Shown here one piece after another: positions 52,434-60,531 of a stretch of DNA of 64,000 nt; the stretch's first letter is position 1; each line of letters begins with the position of its first letter. The DNA is from Bog-473 sp963770645 (GTDB lineage Bacteria > Actinomycetota > Acidimicrobiia > Acidimicrobiales > RAAP-2), in contig CAVYQL010000004.1 of NCBI GenBank assembly GCA_963770645.1, positions 620,001 through 684,000 of the forward strand, in the 5' to 3' direction. The translations under genes and the position numbers were made by a program. Under the pieces are notes generated by a model, which saw nothing but the letters and a program-made list of their open reading frames with translations, was not told where the DNA came from and made no database searches.

Positions 52434-53857
52434 GGCTCTACGCGTTGGAGCGGGGAGGGCGAGTCCTGATGCGAGGTGGTGACGGTCGCTTGGGCCATGT
52501 GACACCACCAGCGTGGAGGAGTACCCGCAGTCTGTAGTGCTCGAAGCGCGTGAAGCCCCGACCGGCGCGCTTGACCTTCTTCACGCATAGGTTCAGCCCT
52601 TCGGTCGGACCGTTGGACGCTCCGGTGCGGTGATGGTTCAAGATCTCAGTGCGCCAGCGTTCGAGCGTGTCACCGAGCGAGCGGATCTCTTCGACCTCGT
52701 CGATCTTGCAACCGACGATCGCCTTGTCAAGGAGCACCCGGGCCTCGGTGACGTCATCGGTCAAGTAGATGTCGCGCACCGACTCCTTGGCCAACCATGC
52801 TCCCAAGAGCTCGTCATGGGGATCACCGTGGCGCAGTCCGAGCAGCACGCGGTCATGGCCCCGCTCGTCGAGACGCTCATAGCCTGAGAGCAAGAGCTTT
52901 CGGATCCGATAGAGCGGATCGGCCTTCCTTCCCCGGTGTCCGAGCGTCTCGTTCTGCACACGTCGGCGCACCTTGTCGACGCAGCGGTTGGCGACGCGGA
53001 CGACATGAAAGGGATCAGCCACCCTGGTGGCGTGGTCGAGGTGCGGGGAGGTGCCCGAGCGATAGCTCTCGGCCAGGTCAGTGGCGACGACACGGACCGA
53101 ACGCAACCAGGCCGGCTCTTGGTTCGCGCACCATCTGCGCAGGTCAATGGCAGCGTTGCCTTCCACCAAGTCGATCATTCTCTTGCGATCGAGGTCGACG
53201 AGGCCCGTCACGTAGATGGTCCGGTGTGCCCTGGTGGCCGAGGGGAAGGAGGTCTCGTCGATGCCGAGCGCGCGGACTTTCTTCACGCGTCGAGGATCTT
53301 CGACCAGCGGTGTGCCGTGGAGAAGCACGGCGTCCATCACCGTCCACCAGCACACACCAAGCTCACGGGCGACTACTGCGACGGGCAGGGCGAGCTCGCC
53401 GACCTGGCGGGTGGCTTCTCGTCCCGCCCGCTCGGTGAGCACTGCGCGTGGAGGAACGAACTCAGAGCCCTCGGTCCACGTCTTGGCGTCGCAGTCGGGA
53501 TCGGCACAACGCCACCGGCGCTTCATCCACACAAGGCGGGCCGGTCTCCCAAAGCACGGCAGGTCCCGGATCTCTACTCGCACCCGATCCTTGGCCCTGG
53601 CCCGGACGCCGCAGCTCGCACATCCGACGACGTCGGTCGTGGTCTCCACCGTCACGATCACTTCGTCGGGAGTCTCGTCCACGTCCAGCACACGAAAGCC
53701 GTCAAGTCCCAACAGTGCTTCTGCCAGGCCGGTAGCGTCGTTCATCGTCAGGGGTCCTCCTCGTTGGGTCGTCAAGCAACCTCAACGATGTCGGGACCCC
53801 TGGCCCCGTTGGCGGATACCTCGCTACGTCACGTTCCCCAGTTCAACGCGAAGAGCC
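52434..53857 (-). mobile_element. Complete ISL3-family insertion sequence, 1424 bp
   Basis: The element is bounded by 23-bp imperfect inverted repeats: GGCTCTACGCGTTGGAGC at 52434 and, on the other strand from 53857, GGCTCTTCGCGTTGAACT, both continuing with GGGGA. Perfect 8-bp target duplications flank it. It carries one intact transposase and nothing else. Undamaged repeats, duplications and frame suggest a recent insertion. It fell between the zinc-ribbon gene and the phosphatase gene without visibly breaking either. Confidence 0.95.
52438..53745 (-). CDS. ISL3-family transposase
   Basis: The 435-residue DDE transposase has the N-terminal zinc-finger region CASCGVRARAK and RRWRCADPDCDAKTW, a helix-turn-helix, and the catalytic core with RALGIDETSF (first Asp), VVATDLAESYRS (second Asp) and TGASNGPTEGLNLCVKKVKR (Glu). 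The ATG giving MNDATGLAEAL is preferred over a start ten codons earlier. The stop lies inside the left inverted repeat. The protein appears intact and potentially active. Confidence 0.95.
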   Translation of the reverse strand: MNDATGLAEALLGLDGFRVLDVDETPDEVIVTVETTTDVVGCASCGVRARAKDRVRVEIRDLPCFGRPARLVWMKRRWRCADPDCDAKTWTEGSEFVPPRAVLTERAGREATRQVGELALPVAVVARELGVCWWTVMDAVLLHGTPLVEDPRRVKKVRALGIDETSFPSATRAHRTIYVTGLVDLDRKRMIDLVEGNAAIDLRRWCANQEPAWLRSVRVVATDLAESYRSGTSPHLDHATRVADPFHVVRVANRCVDKVRRRVQNETLGHRGRKADPLYRIRKLLLSGYERLDERGHDRVLLGLRHGDPHDELLGAWLAKESVRDIYLTDDVTEARVLLDKAIVGCKIDEVEEIRSLGDTLERWRTEILNHHRTGASNGPTEGLNLCVKKVKRAGRGFTRFEHYRLRVLLHAGGVTWPKRPSPPRIRTRPPRSNA

Positions 53858-53865
53858 CAATTACT
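53858..53865. repeat. Target-site duplication, right copy
   Basis: CAATTACT matches the left copy exactly and immediately follows the right inverted repeat of the insertion sequence. Confidence 0.92.
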
Positions 53866-53914
53866 CGGTGGGGCCACTCGCGACCCTTTGTGGGCAATTC
53901 CTCGGAGCGAGCGA

Positions 53915-54328
53915 CTAATTCGGGCCCAGAATCCCGAGCTGCAAGAGCAATACGTCTACAGCCGATCTGATTTGTCCATCTACACCCTGAACATCTGGGA
54001 TTTGCCATCTTTGCGACCGTGCCAACGGGATTTCGAATCGCTTCATTGCATCTTCGTAGACGTCCCCATTCATGAAAACGAGGACGTCAGAATCGTCAAT
54101 CATCGGTTGGGTTGTTTGGGTCCAAGTTGCTCCGGTGAATCCGAGCAGGTTGTCCTTCTCCAGCAACAACTTCACGAAGGGCACAATGGGGCCGCTGACA
54201 TCACGATCTGCCTCGATACCGCTCGATCGGACCGTCACATCTAAGAGGTCTTGTGTCGAGGACTTGGCATAGGCTTCTGCCAGTCGGCTTCGATGGGTAT
54301 TACCTCTACAGATGAAATGTATCACCAT
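53915..54328 (-). CDS. Low-molecular-weight phosphotyrosine phosphatase-like protein
   Basis: The 137-residue protein has the phosphate loop Cx5R at its N-terminus, FICRGNTHRSRLAEA (C7, R13), and a possible general acid in WQIPDVQGVDG. The canonical family loop is CxGNxCR; here the second Cys is His. It should remove phosphate from protein tyrosine or arginine, or reduce arsenate in related members. Its codon use is less GC-rich than the surroundings, and it lies beside the insertion sequence, so it may be accessory DNA. Confidence 0.75.
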   Translation of the reverse strand: MVIHFICRGNTHRSRLAEAYAKSSTQDLLDVTVRSSGIEADRDVSGPIVPFVKLLLEKDNLLGFTGATWTQTTQPMIDDSDVLVFMNGDVYEDAMKRFEIPLARSQRWQIPDVQGVDGQIRSAVDVLLLQLGILGPN

Positions 54329-54554
54329 ATACAGAAATAATAAGCGGTAGCTATTCTCGCTTGTCCCATGCCGGATGGCTCCGTTGCATCAAATGGAGCC
54401 CACGGACAATCGGGAACTTCGTTCCTTCAAACATCTCTCCGGTGCGTCTCATGTGGGCAGACGGGCGGGCACCCGTCTCCGTCTGGCGGATACCCTGAGG
54501 CCCAAAGAGGGAATCTCGCTGGAGAGGGCCACGAAGACCCGCGGAGGAAACACC

Positions 54555-55022
54555 ATGCCCACGAACGAGGTCGACCAACCGTGGGCTATTCGTTCCACCC
54601 TGGTCGCCGTCACCGACCTCGATCGATCCGTGGACTTTTACGGGGCGGTCGGTCCTTTCGATGAGATCGTCCGCGAGAACGCGGTCGCCGTGCTTGGTGG
54701 AATGTCGGCCGAATCGGTCATCTTGATCCTCCGTGAAACCCAGGGAATGCAGAGCACTCGCCATGGACAGCAGTCACTTGGTCTGCGCTCCATCACGTTC
54801 AACGTCCGATCGCTCAGCGAGTTAGATCGGATCGAGTCCGTACTGCGTGATCGCGGTCACTTCACCAGCCGAAGGAAGATCGCCAACGGGTCGTCGGAAC
54901 TCCTCCTCGGACGGGATCCCGATAACCTCCCGCTGGTTTTCGTCTGCTACGCCCAAGACGAACCGATCGGGCCCGAGTATTACCGAGCGATCGCCAATAT
55001 GGTGTACTCACTCGACACTTGA
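54555..55022 (+). CDS. VOC-family protein
   Basis: The 155-residue protein begins MPTNEVDQPWAIRSTLVAVTDLDRSVDFYG behind a good GGAGG and has the VOC strand pattern, with a second half LRSITFNVRSLSELDRIESVL and LLLGRDPDNLPLVFVCY. The metal ligands are not all conserved, so it may be non-enzymatic or bind a ligand. The 226 bases upstream, AT-rich near the phosphatase start, probably contain both divergent promoters. The GNAT gene starts 12 bases after its stop. Confidence 0.75.
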   Translation: MPTNEVDQPWAIRSTLVAVTDLDRSVDFYGAVGPFDEIVRENAVAVLGGMSAESVILILRETQGMQSTRHGQQSLGLRSITFNVRSLSELDRIESVLRDRGHFTSRRKIANGSSELLLGRDPDNLPLVFVCYAQDEPIGPEYYRAIANMVYSLDT

Positions 55023-55034
55023 CGCGCACATCGG

Positions 55035-55514
55035 ATGGGTTATCAGATGGCACACGTTGAGCTGCGCATTGACGAGACCGGCAGCGGCACTATCTGCCGG
55101 CAGATCCTCGACACGCTGCCCACCTGGTTTGGCATCTCCGACGCAGTCGAGGACTACGTCAACGTCGCCAACGCCAACCCGACGGTGATCGCTGCACTCG
55201 ATGGAGCTGACGTGGGCCTCTTGACACTCGTCACCCACACGCCGTATGCCGCCGAGATCTACGTGATGGGCGTGCGCCCCGAGCACCACCGCCACGGCGT
55301 GGGCCGGGCGATGCTCGAGGAGGCGCACGTATGGCTCGCCGCACGGGACATCGAGTACCTCCAAGTCAAGACGCTCAGCCCGCGCCATCCAGACCCCGGA
55401 TACGCCAAGACAAGGTCCTTCTACTTCGCCGCCGGCTTCCGGCCACTGCAGGAGTTTCCTGACTTGTGGGAGCCCGACCAACCGGCGCTCCAGATGATCA
55501 AGACGACCGCCTGA
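55035..55514 (+). CDS. GNAT-family N-acetyltransferase
   Basis: The 159-residue protein has the GNAT acetyl-CoA motif in AEIYVMGVRPEHHRHGVGRAMLEEAHVWL (the pantetheine loop RPEHHRHGVG) and the late SFYFAAGFRPLQEF. The acceptor amine is unknown. An ATG at 55047 is an alternative start. It follows the VOC gene closely and may be co-transcribed. Confidence 0.87.
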   Translation: MGYQMAHVELRIDETGSGTICRQILDTLPTWFGISDAVEDYVNVANANPTVIAALDGADVGLLTLVTHTPYAAEIYVMGVRPEHHRHGVGRAMLEEAHVWLAARDIEYLQVKTLSPRHPDPGYAKTRSFYFAAGFRPLQEFPDLWEPDQPALQMIKTTA

Positions 55515-55565
55515 CGCTGACGTCCGCCAAGCTCAGTCGTTCGACCCGCCCCTAGAATCGAGTCC

Positions 55566-56390
55566 GTGGTGCGCCGCGAGAGTCTGGGCACGGACCCCGA
55601 CTACCTACGCGACCACCAGTACAAGGATCCGAGCAATCTCAACGCACGGATCGCGCTCCACGCGAAGTACTCGTCTTCGGACGAACCCTGGTTCCCGTGG
55701 CTGATCAGCCGCATCGAATGGGTACCCGGCTGCCGCGTACTCGAGGTCGGCTGTGGCTCCGGCCTGCTCTGGGCCAGTGTGGCCCACCTGCTCCCCCACG
55801 TGCAGCTGACGCTCACGGACTTGTCGCCAGGCATGGTCGACGCGGCGACTGCTGCCGTCGCTCCTCTTGCGAACATCGAGCTCGCCGAGTCGCGCACCTG
55901 CGACGCGCGGGAACTCCCATTCGAGGACGGAACATTCGATGTCGTCGTGGCCAACCACATGCTGTACCACGTTCCCGACCCGACACTCGCCGCGGCAGAG
56001 TTCGCCCGCGTCCTCACGCCCAGCGGTGTCCTGATCGCGGCGACCAACGGACCCCACCACCTCGATGCCGTCCGCGAGCTCTCCCAGGAGGTCTTCGGCT
56101 GGTCGTCCCTCAACGGTGCCATCGGGCGATTCGGCCCGGAGAACGGTGCGCGCATCTTGGGCAGTGCGTTCGGCTCCGTCGCGTGGCACGCCCACCCCAG
56201 CACGATGGTCTGCACAGACCCCGAGGACGTGTACGCGTTCATCGTCTCCTCTGCCCCGGGCCACGAATCCACCCAAGAGAAACTGGCCACCCTGCAGCGG
56301 GCCATCGAAGGCCGCTTCGCGGCGGAAGGTGGATCGCTCAAAATCACCACCGACGCCGGCTGCTTGGTGGCCGACGACCCCCGGGCCTGA
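55566..56390 (+). CDS. Class I SAM-dependent methyltransferase (ubiE/arsM-like fold)
   Basis: The 274-residue protein has SAM motif I VLEVGCGSGLLWASVA, the acid region LTLTDLSPGMVDAA, motif II DARELPFEDGTFDVVVANHMLYHVPDP and motif III VLTPSGVLIAATNG. The pattern is typical of small-molecule methyltransferases. The GTG start sits in a GTGGTG pair. The substrate is unknown. Confidence 0.87.
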   Translation: MVRRESLGTDPDYLRDHQYKDPSNLNARIALHAKYSSSDEPWFPWLISRIEWVPGCRVLEVGCGSGLLWASVAHLLPHVQLTLTDLSPGMVDAATAAVAPLANIELAESRTCDARELPFEDGTFDVVVANHMLYHVPDPTLAAAEFARVLTPSGVLIAATNGPHHLDAVRELSQEVFGWSSLNGAIGRFGPENGARILGSAFGSVAWHAHPSTMVCTDPEDVYAFIVSSAPGHESTQEKLATLQRAIEGRFAAEGGSLKITTDAGCLVADDPRA

Positions 56391-56444
56391 GTCCACCGCG
56401 GCGCCTGAGTCCACGCCCGCGGACCCGACCGAAGGTCCGCCCGT

Positions 56445-57302
56445 TTGACCCCTCACCATGCCCATGATGGGCGAGTGGAGCGCGAGAGCGAGGGCGGTGG
56501 CCGTCCGTCCACCGGCACGACGCACCAAGTCGAGGACCACGTCGACGGCAGCGACGTCCTGGCCGGGCTCCGTCCGCGCCAGCTCCTGCGCCTGGCAGCC
56601 GCTGCCCCCGACTCCTACATACTTCTGCTCGTCCTGCTCGTTCTCGACTACGTATCGCTCACAGTGGGGTGGTCTGGCCGCACTGCGCTGATCGTCCGAG
56701 CTGCGCTCTTCTCCCTGACCGTCCTGCTTGCGTTTCACACATCACGCGTCCGGACGAGCCTCCAGCGCATGGTGCAGGCGGCCGTCGCCGTCACGTTCCT
56801 CGTCGCCGTCGGGGCGTCCATCGGAGGTACCAACGAGGCCGACGGCATCGAGATCCTGTTGACGTCGGTCCTGGTGCTGGCCTGCCCCCTCGCCATCGGG
56901 TGGCGCATCCTGCACCACCGGCACGTCACCCGCGAGACAATCGCAGGCGCGGTGTGCATCTACGTGCTCATCGGGCTGATCTTCGCCAATTTCGACTACG
57001 GCATTCAACTCGTGTCGGGCACGTCGTTCTTCGCTCAGCCGGGTCACCACGGGCCGCCGGACTTCGTCTACTTCAGCTATATCACCATGGCCACGGTCGG
57101 CTACGGCGACCTCACGCCCGCCGTCGGCCTGCCGCGGACGATGTCGGTGCTCGACGCGCTCATAGGCCAAGTGTTCCTCGTCGTCCTGCTCGCCCGCCTG
57201 GTCTCGCTCTACCGCCCCATCGGGTGGCGGACCGGGCTCGAGGAACGCCTGGAGAGCGAGGCGACGGAGTCAGGCGTCGCGTCAGGCGCGGCAAAGAGCT
57301 GA
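56445..57302 (+). CDS. Potassium channel protein
   Basis: The 285-residue membrane protein carries the potassium selectivity filter TVGYGD (217-222) in YFSYITMATVGYGDLTP, between two hydrophobic helices (AVCIYVLIGLIFANF and LIGQVFLVVLLARL), with three further spans N-terminal (SYILLLVLLVLDYVSLTV and on). That suggests a pore domain with extra spans but no clear voltage-sensor arginines. The open frame starts at TTG; a GTG at 56475 is an alternative. No ligand-binding RCK domain follows. Confidence 0.88.
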   Translation: MTPHHAHDGRVERESEGGGRPSTGTTHQVEDHVDGSDVLAGLRPRQLLRLAAAAPDSYILLLVLLVLDYVSLTVGWSGRTALIVRAALFSLTVLLAFHTSRVRTSLQRMVQAAVAVTFLVAVGASIGGTNEADGIEILLTSVLVLACPLAIGWRILHHRHVTRETIAGAVCIYVLIGLIFANFDYGIQLVSGTSFFAQPGHHGPPDFVYFSYITMATVGYGDLTPAVGLPRTMSVLDALIGQVFLVVLLARLVSLYRPIGWRTGLEERLESEATESGVASGAAKS

Positions 57303-57332
57303 GAGTGAGAGGCGCCGAAGCAGGCGACGCGG

Positions 57333-58172
57333 TCAGGTGGAGGCGTCTTTCTGGCGCGCCGCCTTCTCCATCATGCGCTGCCAGTCCGCGTCGACGAGCG
57401 GGCCTTCGGCACTATGGGCACCGTGGGCGTTGCCGGTCACGATGTCGAGCATCCGCTCCGGCTCCACGTGGATGAAGATGCCCTCGGCCTCTGCGGTGAG
57501 CTCACCCTCGTGGTAGAGGCCACCCCAGGAGAAGACCTTGCGTCTCTCGCTCCCGGTGTGCCGCGCCGCAATCTCGAGTGGTGCCAGCAGCGGCGTGGGA
57601 CGCCGGTAGCGGATGGTCAGCGTCCCGGTCATCGCGCCCAGGCCGACCAAGATATTGGAGAGCCCGAGCAGCTCGTCGAAGAGCTCAGCGATCACGCCTC
57701 CGTGCACGCACGTCGGCGGCCCCTCGTAGGGGTAGTCGAAGGTGACGCGCCCTCGGAGCTCACGCTGGCCGCCCTCGCCCTCGACCGCCCACACCTCGAC
57801 GGGCGGCGCGATGGGGTTGGCGAAGCCGATCATCGGGCTGGTCGGGAAGTGGTCCTGGGGGTGGAGCCCGGGAAAACCGTTGGGGCCCGGCATGTTGCGC
57901 CGCTGCTTGGATCGCACGGCGGCGGCCTCGAGGCTGTCCGCCATCCCTGCCAGGTGGTCCGCCGCCTCGCTGAGGTCGTCGTCCTCGAGTGGCTGGCCGA
58001 TGGTCACGGCGCTGATGCGGCGCACGGCAGCGGCGACCCGGTTGATGGGCAGGTCGTTCGCCGCTGAGGTGGCCACGCCGTCGATGCCGGGGTAGCCCCC
58101 ACCGGGGCCCGGTTCGAGCCCCTCACCTCCGCCGCCGGAACCCCCGCGAACGCTGCCGCTCTCGCGACTCAC
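57333..58172 (-). CDS. PaaI-family thioesterase
   Basis: The 279-residue protein has a hot-dog domain in its second half, with GPPTCVHGGVIAELFDELLG, the thioesterase motif with catalytic Asp/Glu region, and GTLTIRYRRPTPLLAPLEI. The first 50 residues are Gly-rich and variable. It should hydrolyse acyl-CoA thioesters. The GTG start overlaps the enoyl-CoA hydratase stop by 4 bases (GTGA), placing it third in the thiolase - hydratase - thioesterase unit behind a KstR-type operator. Confidence 0.83.
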   Translation of the reverse strand: MSRESGSVRGGSGGGGEGLEPGPGGGYPGIDGVATSAANDLPINRVAAAVRRISAVTIGQPLEDDDLSEAADHLAGMADSLEAAAVRSKQRRNMPGPNGFPGLHPQDHFPTSPMIGFANPIAPPVEVWAVEGEGGQRELRGRVTFDYPYEGPPTCVHGGVIAELFDELLGLSNILVGLGAMTGTLTIRYRRPTPLLAPLEIAARHTGSERRKVFSWGGLYHEGELTAEAEGIFIHVEPERMLDIVTGNAHGAHSAEGPLVDADWQRMMEKAARQKDAST

Positions 58173-58969
58173 GTGCGCGTGTAGTTGGGCGGGCGCTTCT
58201 CGGCGAAGGCTTTCTGGCCTTCCGTCGCGTCGTTCGAGGCGAACACCGGCCAGCCGATCTCGAGCTCGCGGGCCAAGCCGTCGACCTCGGACATGCCCTC
58301 GGTCTCGCGCACGCTGCGCAGGATCGCCTCCACCGCCAGCGGCCCGTTCGCCTCGATCACCGTGGCGATCTCGCGCGCGCGCTGCAGCGCCTGGCCGTCG
58401 GGCACCATGTGGCCGATCAGCCCGATGCGCAGCGCCTCGCCCGCCGGCACCTCCCGCGCCGTCAACAAGAGCTCCATGGCCAGCGTGTACGGGATCTGCC
58501 GGCGCAGCCGCACCGTCGAGCCGCCCAAGGGGAACAGTCCACGCTTGGCCTCGAAGACACCGAAGACGGCGCTCTCCCCCGCGACGCGGATGTGGGTGGC
58601 CTGCAGGATCTCGGTCCCGCCGGCCACGGCCCAGCCCTCGACGGCTGCGATCAAGGGCTTGCGCAGGTCGTAGTGGCGCAACAGCGCCTTCCAGTGCAGG
58701 TCGGGGTCCTCGGCCATGCGGGGCTGGTACTTCTCGGCGTCATTGCCGCCCATGGCCTTGAGGTCCATGCCAGCGCAGAACGTGCCGCCGGCACCGGTCA
58801 GGATGGCGCAGCGGATGTCGTCGTTGGAGTTGATCTCCTCCCACGCGTCCTTCATCCCGACCAGCATCGGGAGGCTGAGCGCGTTCTTCGCCTCCGGACG
58901 GTTCATTGTGACGATGGCGGTCGCGCCGTCGCGCTCGAACGTCAGGTGTTCAGTCGATATCGATGACAC
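58169..58969 (-). CDS. Enoyl-CoA hydratase
   Basis: The 266-residue crotonase has IVTMNRPEAKNALS, the oxyanion motif GTFCAGMDLKAMGG and AVEGWAVAGGTEILQATHIRVA, with VFEAKRGLFPLGGSTVRL for the second catalytic region. I start at GTG 58969, preceded by GGAGGGG at ideal spacing; upstream codons are Arg/Ser-rich noise. It is the middle gene of the thiolase - hydratase - thioesterase unit, and fits steroid or lipid side-chain beta-oxidation. Confidence 0.88.
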   Translation of the reverse strand: MSSISTEHLTFERDGATAIVTMNRPEAKNALSLPMLVGMKDAWEEINSNDDIRCAILTGAGGTFCAGMDLKAMGGNDAEKYQPRMAEDPDLHWKALLRHYDLRKPLIAAVEGWAVAGGTEILQATHIRVAGESAVFGVFEAKRGLFPLGGSTVRLRRQIPYTLAMELLLTAREVPAGEALRIGLIGHMVPDGQALQRAREIATVIEANGPLAVEAILRSVRETEGMSEVDGLARELEIGWPVFASNDATEGQKAFAEKRPPNYTRT

Positions 58970-59042
58970 GGTCCCCTCCGGAGGTAGGCGCCGATTGCCG
59001 TTGCCGATTGCGATGTCAGTAGATGCGGAAGCGCTGAGCTCC

Positions 59043-60218
59043 TTAGAGCCGCTCGATGATGGTGCCGGTCGCCAACGCGCCACCGCAGCACATCGAGACG
59101 AGCCCGTAGGTGCCGTCCGTCCGCTCGAGCTCGTGCAGGATCGTGGTGATGAGGCGGCTGCCCGTCGCGCCGACCGGGTGGCCCAACGCGATGGCACCGC
59201 CGTTCACGTTCAGCTTGTCCATGTCGGCCTCGTGCACCTTGGCCCAGCTGAGCACGATGGAGGCGAAGGCCTCGTTCACCTCGTACAGGTCCATGTCCTT
59301 CATCGTCATGCCCGCCTTGGCCAGCACTTTGCTCGTGGCCACGATCGGGCCGTCGAGGTGGTAGTAGGGGTCCGAGCCGGCGAGGACCTGAGCGACGATC
59401 CGGGCCCGGGGCTTGAGGCCCTCGGCCTTGGCACGGTCCTCCGACATCCACAGCACGGCAGCCGCGCCATCGGAGATCTGGGAGGACGTCCCCGCGGTGT
59501 GCATGCCGTCGGGCAGCACGGGCTTGAGCTTGGCGAGCCCCTCGATGGTCGTCTCGCGCGGTCCCTGGTCTTTGCTGACGACCATCTTCTCGCCGCTGTG
59601 CTCGCCGCGCGGGCCCTCTTCGCCGACGATCGGCGCCTCCACAGCGAAGATCTCGCGCGCGAAGCGGTCCTCGGCTTGCGCCCGTGCGGCCTTCTCCTGT
59701 GACGCCAGGCCGAACGCGTCGACGTCCTCACGCGTGATGCCGTGCTTCTTGGCGATGCGCTCGGCTGCCTCGAACTGGCTCGGCATGTCGTAGGGCAGGT
59801 CCGCCGGGAGGGCACGGCCCACTCCGGGCGCCGATGCGTTGGCGCCGAGCGGGATGCGGCTCATGGTCTCGACACCACAGCCGATGGTGGTGTCCGCCGC
59901 GCCGGCGGAAATGAGGTTGGCCGCCATGTGGTTTGCCTGCTGCGAGGAGCCGCACTGGCAGTCGATGGTCGTCGCCGCGACGTCGTAGGGCAGTCCGGCC
60001 AACAGCCACGACGTGCGAGTCACGTTGAAGCCTTGCTCGCCGGCCTGGGTCACACACCCGCCGATGACCTGCTCGACCGAAGCCGGATCGATGCCCGCCC
60101 GCTTGACGACCTCGACCTGCGCGGCCCCGAGGATGTCGGGCGCCCGGAGGCCCGAAAGCCAGCCGTTGCGCTTCCCGATCGGGGTGCGGACCGCCTCGAT
60201 GATCACCGGCTGTGCCAT
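59043..60218 (-). CDS. Acetyl-CoA acyltransferase, FadA5-like thiolase
   Basis: The 391-residue thiolase has PVIIEAVRTPIGKRNGWLSG, the acyl-accepting Cys in TIDCQCGSSQQANH, NEAFASIVLSW, the His in AIALGHPVGATGSRL and the second Cys in SMCCGGALATGT. From memory it is closely similar to FadA5, the mycobacterial thiolase of cholesterol side-chain oxidation, including the ANLISAGAADTTIGCG region. It is the first gene of a three-gene unit with a KstR-type operator 80 bases upstream of its ATG. Confidence 0.9.
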   Translation of the reverse strand: MAQPVIIEAVRTPIGKRNGWLSGLRAPDILGAAQVEVVKRAGIDPASVEQVIGGCVTQAGEQGFNVTRTSWLLAGLPYDVAATTIDCQCGSSQQANHMAANLISAGAADTTIGCGVETMSRIPLGANASAPGVGRALPADLPYDMPSQFEAAERIAKKHGITREDVDAFGLASQEKAARAQAEDRFAREIFAVEAPIVGEEGPRGEHSGEKMVVSKDQGPRETTIEGLAKLKPVLPDGMHTAGTSSQISDGAAAVLWMSEDRAKAEGLKPRARIVAQVLAGSDPYYHLDGPIVATSKVLAKAGMTMKDMDLYEVNEAFASIVLSWAKVHEADMDKLNVNGGAIALGHPVGATGSRLITTILHELERTDGTYGLVSMCCGGALATGTIIERL

Positions 60219-60531
60219 GGCGCACTTCCTCCTTGCTGGGGGCCCTCCCCCGCTGCCCCGCGTCCGGCCGGGCCGGCTGGACTGCGCGGGCGATTTCTAG
60301 AACCTGTTCTAACTTTAGCACCGGCCCACCGCAGTCTGCCTTGGCCTGATTGCCGGGCGCCAGACGCGCGTCCGCCGGACCTCGCAAACCTCGATCGCTC
60401 GAGCCCTGCTGCTCCGCGCTCGCCCGAGGGGAACATCTCCTGGAGGAGCTGCACGCTTCGGATGCCATTTCGATCGAGAATCACCACGCGTACGTCAGCG
60501 AATCCTCAGTGATGATGTTCGGGGCCGGCAC
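60219..60531. other. 313-base intergenic region with operator
   Basis: The region separates two genes on the same strand. It holds the KstR-type site at 60298-60311. The rest shows no repeat, hairpin or convincing gene; a plus-strand open frame at 60350-60595 would run antisense into the acyl-CoA dehydrogenase and has no ribosome binding site. Confidence 0.5.
60298..60311. promoter_or_regulatory. KstR-type operator upstream of the thiolase operon
   Basis: TAGAACCTGTTCTA is a perfect 6-bp palindrome with a 2-base centre and fits TnnAACnnGTTnnA. It differs from the site at 45564-45577 only in the two central bases, so one repressor should bind both. It lies 80 bases upstream of the thiolase ATG in an AT-rich patch. 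Confidence 0.75.
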
